A stretch of DNA of 64,000 bases from an uncultured Eubacteriales bacterium. GTDB taxonomy: Bacteria; Bacillota; Clostridia; Lachnospirales; Lachnospiraceae. A program made the translations under genes and the position numbers. Positions 58,651 to 64,000 of the stretch are shown here, piece by piece; the first letter of the stretch is position 1; each line of letters begins with the position of its first letter. The stretch covers positions 12,737 to 76,736 of the forward strand of contig UQYF01000010.1 in NCBI GenBank assembly GCA_900545175.1. The letters are read 5' to 3'. The notes beneath the pieces were generated by a model. The model saw only the letters and a list, made by a program, of their open reading frames with translations. It made no database searches and was not told where the DNA came from.

Positions 58651-61046
58651 TGCTCAGAAAAAAGATGATGAGGGATATATGGAAGAATTTTTCTTCCTTT
58701 ATCACTATATTTATAATGACCTTCCTCGGTGTGTTCGTATTTTCGGGAATCCATGCCTACATGGATGGTATGGATTACAGTGGACAGAGATACTATGAGG
58801 AGAATAATCTGCAGGATTTGTGGATGCTTGGGGAGAATTTTTCCGATGAGGACATGGAGGATATTCTTGCCACGGACGGTGTGAAGGCTGCAGAGCGCGC
58901 ACTGGTTATCAATACCGATTTAAAAAATTATAAGGATGTTGTCCTTGAGACGAATTTTGTTGAGAGTAAGAATATCTCGAGCATGCATGTGGTTGACGGA
59001 GAGGGCTTTGATTATGACAGCGACGGAATGTGTCTTGACAGCTACCTTGCGGACAATCTCGGCATCAAGGTCGGCGATGAGCTGACGCTCGCATACAAGG
59101 ACTATGGGATTACGGGCAGGGTGTCGGGACTTGTGAACACTCCCGACCATGTCTACTCAATCAAGGATGAGTCGGCGATTTTCCCGACACATGATGACTA
59201 CGGCTATGTGTATTTGTCCATGAAGTCGTTCCCTGAGGATTACATAAAGGATGAACTTAAGGCTGCCGCTGCCGAAAAGCTTGGTATGAATGCAGGGGAT
59301 GTGACGGATGAAATATTCGACATGGCTTTTTCTGATTACAAGGCAAGCGATTATTATATGTATAATTATGCCTACGTCACATTGAAGGATGATGCTGATG
59401 AGCAGGCTGTAAAGGCATTTTTACAGAACAATATCAAGTCGGCGGTGGCTGTGACGGGAAGAGATGCGAGTGCGTCGGTGGAGGCTTATCAGAGTGAGGT
59501 TGAGGAGGGTGCAAGCTATTCGGGGATATTTACCTTCCTGTTCCTTTTCATAGCGGTGCTCTCGGTAGTCACGACAATGCATCGTTTTGTCAAGAAACAG
59601 AGGACACAGATAGGAACCTTGAAGGCACTTGGCTTCAGCAGAAAAAGGATAGAAAGACATTATCTGGGCTACGGGTTTTATGTGAGTGTCATCGCAGCAA
59701 TTCTGGGGCTGATTGGCGGAAGATTCATTATAGGAAATATTTTTGTAAATATGGAGGCATGCTATTTTGAAGTGCCGGATATGGTTGTAGTCACAAAACC
59801 GATTGTCTATGCTGTGGCGGCAGGAGTTGTGCTGTTAGTCACGGCAGCTACATATTTTACCTGCCACGGACTTTTGAAGGAGTCGGCTGCACAGACGCTG
59901 AGACTTGAGGTGCCGAAGGTGAAGGCGGGCGAGTTAAAGCCTGCCGGAAGCTTTGCAAAGAGATTTTCAGTGGGTGTGCGCTGGAATCTGCGCGATATCG
60001 GAAGAAACAAGGGAAGAACGATAACCGGTATTGTGGGAATTGTGGGCTGTACGATGCTTATAGTCTGTGCTTTTGGCATGAGGGACACAATTAAGTTCTT
60101 TATAAAGTGGCAGTTTGAAGATTTATATAATTTTGAGTATAAGCTTGATGTGGAGAGCACAATATCTGATGAGGCATATAAGGAGCTGACAGACAGATAC
60201 GGTGCTGCGACGAGCATGACGCTTGCCGTCGAGGCTTTTGATGCGTCGGGAAATACCTCAACCAGACAGATTGTCGTGGCGGATGCAGAAGATAAGGTGA
60301 GATATACCGACCATAAGGCAAGATACTTCGAGCTGTCAGATGACGGAATATATGTATCGGAAAAGCTATTGTCAATCCTTGGCTTAAAGGTTGGGGATAA
60401 TGTGAGCTGGTCGGTGTACGGCGAGGAAAAAACATATACAACCAGGATTGCCGGAACCTTCCGGGAGCCGCAGGGACAGAAGCTTGCGATGACAAGAGCC
60501 TATGCGCAGAGCATCGGCATTGAATACAAGGCGGACTGCATTTATACAGATGAAGATTTAAGTGAAGTAAAAAATATCGCGGGGGTATCGCTCATAACCG
60601 GAATTGCTGCCCTGAAGGACGGAATGATGTCCATGCTCGGCATGATGGACACGGTTATATTGCTGCTTATGGTGGTATCCGTAGTTCTCGCTGTTGTGAT
60701 TATCTACAATCTCGGAATATTGTCCTTCTCCGAGAAGCAGTACCAGTTCGCAACCATGAAGGTGTTGGGCTTTAGAAGCAGGCAGATAAGAAAGATATAT
60801 GTCATGCAGAATCTCTGGGTCTGCGTCGTGGCAGTCATAATCGGACTTCCTCTGGGCGAGTACATGACAGCACTTATCTACAAGCTGGCGATGGGTGATA
60901 ACTATGATATGCTGGTCCGTGTAGAACCAATCACCTATGTTGTCGGTGCCGCAGGCGTGTTAGCGGTGGCTTATCTGGTAAATCTCATGCTTGGGCGCAA
61001 GGTAAAGACAATCGATATGGTTACGAGCCTGAAGGCAAATGAGTAG
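58650..61046 (+). CDS. FtsX-like ABC permease
   Basis: A 798-residue permease from the ATG at 58650: one N-terminal helix, a large outer domain (~50-285), three helices (LFLFIAVLSVVTTMHRFVKKQRTQIGTLKALGFS, a typical FtsX coupling motif), a second outer domain, and three C-terminal helices with the repeat KQYQFATMKVLGFRSRQIRKIY. With the preceding ATPase it forms a MacB/BceB-like pump or mechanotransmission complex. No adjacent two-component system is present. Substrate unknown. Confidence 0.93.
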   Translation: MLRKKMMRDIWKNFSSFITIFIMTFLGVFVFSGIHAYMDGMDYSGQRYYEENNLQDLWMLGENFSDEDMEDILATDGVKAAERALVINTDLKNYKDVVLETNFVESKNISSMHVVDGEGFDYDSDGMCLDSYLADNLGIKVGDELTLAYKDYGITGRVSGLVNTPDHVYSIKDESAIFPTHDDYGYVYLSMKSFPEDYIKDELKAAAAEKLGMNAGDVTDEIFDMAFSDYKASDYYMYNYAYVTLKDDADEQAVKAFLQNNIKSAVAVTGRDASASVEAYQSEVEEGASYSGIFTFLFLFIAVLSVVTTMHRFVKKQRTQIGTLKALGFSRKRIERHYLGYGFYVSVIAAILGLIGGRFIIGNIFVNMEACYFEVPDMVVVTKPIVYAVAAGVVLLVTAATYFTCHGLLKESAAQTLRLEVPKVKAGELKPAGSFAKRFSVGVRWNLRDIGRNKGRTITGIVGIVGCTMLIVCAFGMRDTIKFFIKWQFEDLYNFEYKLDVESTISDEAYKELTDRYGAATSMTLAVEAFDASGNTSTRQIVVADAEDKVRYTDHKARYFELSDDGIYVSEKLLSILGLKVGDNVSWSVYGEEKTYTTRIAGTFREPQGQKLAMTRAYAQSIGIEYKADCIYTDEDLSEVKNIAGVSLITGIAALKDGMMSMLGMMDTVILLLMVVSVVLAVVIIYNLGILSFSEKQYQFATMKVLGFRSRQIRKIYVMQNLWVCVVAVIIGLPLGEYMTALIYKLAMGDNYDMLVRVEPITYVVGAAGVLAVAYLVNLMLGRKVKTIDMVTSLKANE

Positions 61047-61121
61047 AAAAAGTGCGGATAGAAATTAAGTGAAGTGATAATATGTTTTTAAATATGTTAT
61101 TTCAAATTACTATAACTGTGT

Positions 61122-61163
61122 TATAATGATATGAGGGGCAAAATACCTTTTGAACCTCATATC
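61122..61163 (+). repeat. AGGGGCAAAA hairpin repeat with TATAAT, MCP leader
   Basis: A TATAAT (61122-61127) is directly followed by GATATGAGG...CCTCATATC (61128-61163) enclosing GGCAAAA...CCTTTTG. It lies 45 bases before the MCP start codon. Confidence 0.6.
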
Positions 61164-61207
61164 TTTATAATAAAAGCAGCGTAATGATTATGAACAGGGG
61201 GATAAAT

Positions 61208-62947
61208 ATGATACACAATGGAAAAAAGACAAGGAAAATAAGCATAAGATTTAAGCTTATGCTGCCGGTTACGGCAATTATGCTGATTATGGCATTGGTG
61301 CTGGGGATTATGGGAAATCGTGCTGTCCTGAACGGAATGTCACAGCTTGGGGGCGAGGAGGCTGTGATGGCGGCAAAGGCAGCAGCGAATGTTGTTGATG
61401 GCGATGAGCTGGAAAGCCTGTATGAGAGCGGCGGAACCGGGGACAGCTATGAGAGGATAAGGCTTGCCATGGATGCCGTGAGGCGTGAGCTGGGAGTTCT
61501 GTACATGTACACACTGTATGAGGACGGCGGTAAAATATATTATGGAATAGATACTGCTGAGGTTGATGCCTGTGAATATGGCTCCGAGTTTGATGCGACA
61601 TATGAAGAGCTTGCGGATGTGTTTGCCGGCAGAAGCTATACGGATAACGTAATCGGGAATTACGGTGATTACTCAATAATAACGTCATATGCGCCTGTTT
61701 TTAACCGTGATAATGAGGTAGTAGGAATCATTGCATGCGACTATGATGCGACGCAGATAGAAAAAAGGATTTACAGCAGCAATAAAGCCAATATGGAAGC
61801 GGCAGTGGTCTGTCTTGTCCTTGCGGTTATAGCAATGAACGTGATTGTGGCTGTGATTATAAGGAATCTCAATAAGGTTGATAAGAAGATATATGATATT
61901 GTCAACAACGAGGGTGATTTGACTCAGAAGCTGGACATCAGAACGGGCGATGAGCTTGAAAATATTGCCGAAAATGTCAATGAGCTTCTCAATTATATAA
62001 GAAATATAATGGTTAACATATCGGACAATTCTTCAGAACTCAGAAGCTCCTCCGATAAGATTGCCAATGATCTTTCCGATGCACAGATAAGCATTTCGGA
62101 TATATCTGCGACCATGGAGGAGATGAGTGCATCCATGGAGGAGACAAGTGCCTCACTGAGCCAGATTAATGAGTCGGTTAATGAGACCTTTGAAGCTGTG
62201 GAGGATATCAGCAGCCAGGCAGAAGGCGGAAATGATAAGTCCCGGAGGATAATGGAGAATGTGCAGGGAATTTATGACAATGCACAGCGGGCAGGCAGAA
62301 GCGCAAAGGAAGAGACGGAGAAAATGGCTGAGAGCATGCGCAGCAGGATTGAGAAATCCAAGGCGGTTGAAGAAATCAGCAGCCTGACCGAGCTTATTCT
62401 GAGTATTGCAAAGAAGACGAATCTTCTGGCACTCAATGCAAGCATAGAGGCGGCGCGTGCAGGCGAGGCAGGACATGGCTTTGCGGTTGTAGCCGGTGAA
62501 ATCGGGGAGCTTGCGGCTAATTCTACGCAGACGGCAGGAAGAATACAGACTGTCAGCAATGAGGTTATCAATGCCGTGGATGAGCTTGCGGAGGAATCAG
62601 GAAAAATGCTGGAGCTCATGGATACTACTGCGATGGAGGGATACAGAAGGCTTCTTGATACCTGCGACGATTACAGGAACGATGTAAGCGGCATGAGTGA
62701 TATGATGAAAAGCTTTGCAGACAGGAGTGAATCCGTCAAGAGCAGCATGAATTTCATACGCGAATCAATAGCTGCAGTGAATATAGCGGTAGATGAGAGT
62801 ACAAAGGGAATAACCAATGTCACGGAAAAGGCTGTCGAACTTACACAGGGAGTGAACGATATTGGTCAGGAGTCACATAACAATGTCATTATATCGGATA
62901 AGCTTAATGCTGAGATAAAGAAATTCAAGCTGAGCCGGGAAGAGTAA
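61208..62947 (+). CDS. Methyl-accepting chemotaxis protein with Cache-like sensor
   Basis: A 579-residue transducer starting at the ATG 61208 after AGGGGG. Helix at about 18-40, a Cache-like outer domain (~50-195; YERIRLAMDAVRRELGVLYMYTLYEDGGKIYYGID), second helix, HAMP, then the signalling hairpin with SIAKKTNLLALNASIEAARAGEAGHGFAVVAGEIGELAANS. Ligand unknown. Monocistronic; strong terminator downstream. Confidence 0.93.
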   Translation: MIHNGKKTRKISIRFKLMLPVTAIMLIMALVLGIMGNRAVLNGMSQLGGEEAVMAAKAAANVVDGDELESLYESGGTGDSYERIRLAMDAVRRELGVLYMYTLYEDGGKIYYGIDTAEVDACEYGSEFDATYEELADVFAGRSYTDNVIGNYGDYSIITSYAPVFNRDNEVVGIIACDYDATQIEKRIYSSNKANMEAAVVCLVLAVIAMNVIVAVIIRNLNKVDKKIYDIVNNEGDLTQKLDIRTGDELENIAENVNELLNYIRNIMVNISDNSSELRSSSDKIANDLSDAQISISDISATMEEMSASMEETSASLSQINESVNETFEAVEDISSQAEGGNDKSRRIMENVQGIYDNAQRAGRSAKEETEKMAESMRSRIEKSKAVEEISSLTELILSIAKKTNLLALNASIEAARAGEAGHGFAVVAGEIGELAANSTQTAGRIQTVSNEVINAVDELAEESGKMLELMDTTAMEGYRRLLDTCDDYRNDVSGMSDMMKSFADRSESVKSSMNFIRESIAAVNIAVDESTKGITNVTEKAVELTQGVNDIGQESHNNVIISDKLNAEIKKFKLSREE

Positions 62948-62957
62948 AAACAGATAC

Positions 62958-62997
62958 AAGGGCATACGGAGAAGGCTTCGTATGCCTTATTTTTTTA
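62958..62997 (+). terminator. Terminator after the second MCP gene
   Basis: GGCATACG (62961-62968) pairs with CGTATGCC (62979-62986), followed by TTATTTTTTT. Confidence 0.9.
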
Positions 62998-62998
62998 T

Positions 62999-63122
62999 GT
63001 AATAGGAAACTTCGTCCCTATTACACAAAAACGCTCCGCAGGGATGCACACTGCGGCGTACAATGCAGATGTCGCAAGCGACCGCCGCAGGCGCAAGAAT
63101 GCGCCAAGGCACATTCTTTGTT
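62999..63122. repeat. Cluster of hairpins after the second MCP gene
   Basis: GTAATAGG...CCTATTAC (62999-63026), CGCTCCGCAG...CTGCGGCG, TCGC-AAG-CGA, GGCGCA-AGAA-TGCGCC and AGAATGC...GCACATTCT follow one another over 120 bases. No ORF. It looks like a repetitive structured element or RNA. Confidence 0.55.
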
Positions 63123-63254
63123 CTGGTAAATTGCAGAATAATTGAAAAAATATATTGCATAATAACCACTGACGTGATAATATTAACTAGGTTAGAGGAA
63201 ACTAACATAAGTTACATATATAATACTGCGTAAAAGTACGAAGCGGAGGTTGAT

Positions 63255-63842
63255 ATGTCAGTACAGGAGTTTATGGCTTACAGACAGGGTGCAAGCTTCA
63301 GGATGAGGGTATCCATGGAGCTGGTGCTTCACTGCGCCCCTATACTAAAGGACGTGAAGCCCGCCAACATTGTGGCTGTGACACCGGAAAAGTTCAGACT
63401 GTATGTGCGGCTTCTGTCAGGCACGGAAATTGCGTGGCTGCTGCTTAACGTCAATAAACAGAGAGCGATACTGTATCTGTACAGACGTGACAGGCTAGAA
63501 GCTTGTCTTTCCGATAAGGACATTGAGGATTTCCTTGCAGGATATGGCTATCGGCGGGGAAAGCTTGAGGAGAAGCTTGCAAGGCTTGCAAAGAGAGTTG
63601 AGTGCTTTGGCGGCGGCAAGGTGAGCTTTCCTCATGAGATAGGCATATTTCTGGGATATCCGCTGTGGGACGTTGAGGGGTTTTTGAAAAATAACGGGGA
63701 GAACAGTATCGGAAACGGCTACTGGAAGGTGTATGATGACCTTGCGGGTGCGCTCCGCACGTTTGCAAGCTTTGACCGAAGCAGGGAAAGAGCGATGGAG
63801 GAGCTTGTACAGGGAAAGAGTATTCGTGAGATAGCAGTGTGA
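63255..63842 (+). CDS. DUF3793 family protein
   Basis: A 195-residue protein matching DUF3793: MELVLHCAPILKDVKPANIV, and FPHEIGIFLGYPLWDVEGFLKNNG is the hallmark. It ends in a short helix-turn-helix-like tail (AMEELVQGKSIREIAV). In Clostridia the family often lies beside flavodoxin genes in iron or haem contexts; the downstream neighbour is outside the window. CGGAGG precedes the start. Function unknown. Confidence 0.88.
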   Translation: MSVQEFMAYRQGASFRMRVSMELVLHCAPILKDVKPANIVAVTPEKFRLYVRLLSGTEIAWLLLNVNKQRAILYLYRRDRLEACLSDKDIEDFLAGYGYRRGKLEEKLARLAKRVECFGGGKVSFPHEIGIFLGYPLWDVEGFLKNNGENSIGNGYWKVYDDLAGALRTFASFDRSRERAMEELVQGKSIREIAV

Positions 63843-63849
63843 GGATAGA

Positions 63850-63878
63850 AATTGCGGGATTCAATGAGCCGCGCAATT
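63850..63878 (+). terminator. Hairpin after the DUF3793 gene
   Basis: AATTGCG (63850-63856) pairs with CGCAATT (63872-63878), extended by G-C pairs inside. T-tract weak. Confidence 0.5.
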
Positions 63879-63887
63879 ATCTGAAAT

Positions 63888-64000
63888 GGTTCGGGTGTCA
63901 AAACATGCTAATTTAGTGTATGAGTGTATAACAAGTTATATTTACGCATATCAGCGCCGTTGTCCGAAGCAAGATGTTCTAAGGACTCTGATGAATGCTT
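63888..64000. mobile_element. Inverted-repeat element, family 2, cut by the window end
   Basis: GGTTCGGGTGTCAAAACATG, then GAGTGTATAACAAGTTATAT and CGTTGTCCGAAGCAAGATGT match the element at 8514-8692 read from its right end. The other end lies outside the window. Confidence 0.65.

Overview
The window reads as chromosome of a low-to-moderate GC Gram-positive Clostridia, most likely Lachnospiraceae (Agathobacter/Roseburia/Lachnospira-like). This is inferred from strong AGGAGG-type ribosome sites, some GTG and TTG starts, families such as DUF3793, a DUF6110-like protein and a MmcQ-Ogt fusion, and many fibre-sugar enzymes each with its own AraC or LysR regulator. No rRNA, tRNA, CRISPR array, phage or complete insertion sequence was seen. 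Most genes lie on the + strand in short operons closed by hairpins.

0-12 kb: an ECF sigma/anti-sigma pair, an HSL-type esterase, a U32-like protein, a LysR regulator with an unannotated divergent small-peptide gene, an ATC-hydrolase-like protein, a five-bladed-propeller glycosidase divergent from a GH32 sucrose/fructan hydrolase with its own LysR regulator, and a MetE-like methyltransferase. 12-28 kb: RecQ, an AraC-glycosidase-phosphodiesterase group, a methyltransferase, a nitroreductase, a PfpI-like protein, a MmcQ-Ogt fusion, a heterodimeric ABC exporter with a MarR regulator, a GNAT acetyltransferase and an M20 amidohydrolase. 28-35 kb: a five-gene sugar-transfer cluster (GT-C-like membrane protein, FAD oxidoreductase, two GT2 enzymes, DegT aminotransferase). 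35-44 kb: MetY, C69 dipeptidase, esterase, AraC plus GH27 alpha-galactosidase, zinc-ribbon and HD proteins, and MgtE behind a structured leader. 44-64 kb: c-di-GMP and chemotaxis genes (GGDEF, EAL, two MCPs), a DUF6110-like protein with a P-type ATPase, MATE plus AraC, a lipoprotein, a two-part chromate transporter, an FtsX-type ABC system and DUF3793.

The least ordinary content is between the genes. There are two families of terminal-inverted-repeat elements; one copy has an 11-bp target duplication and sits between a possible operator and its gene. Two genes have tandem duplications at the 3' end that repeat the stop codon. A LysR-adjacent transcription unit encodes a 23-residue peptide with promoter, ribosome site and terminator all visible. 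The mgtE leader contains a promoter, a 29-codon ORF, hairpins and a terminator. A MarR-type operator overlaps the promoter and ribosome site of the ABC exporter.
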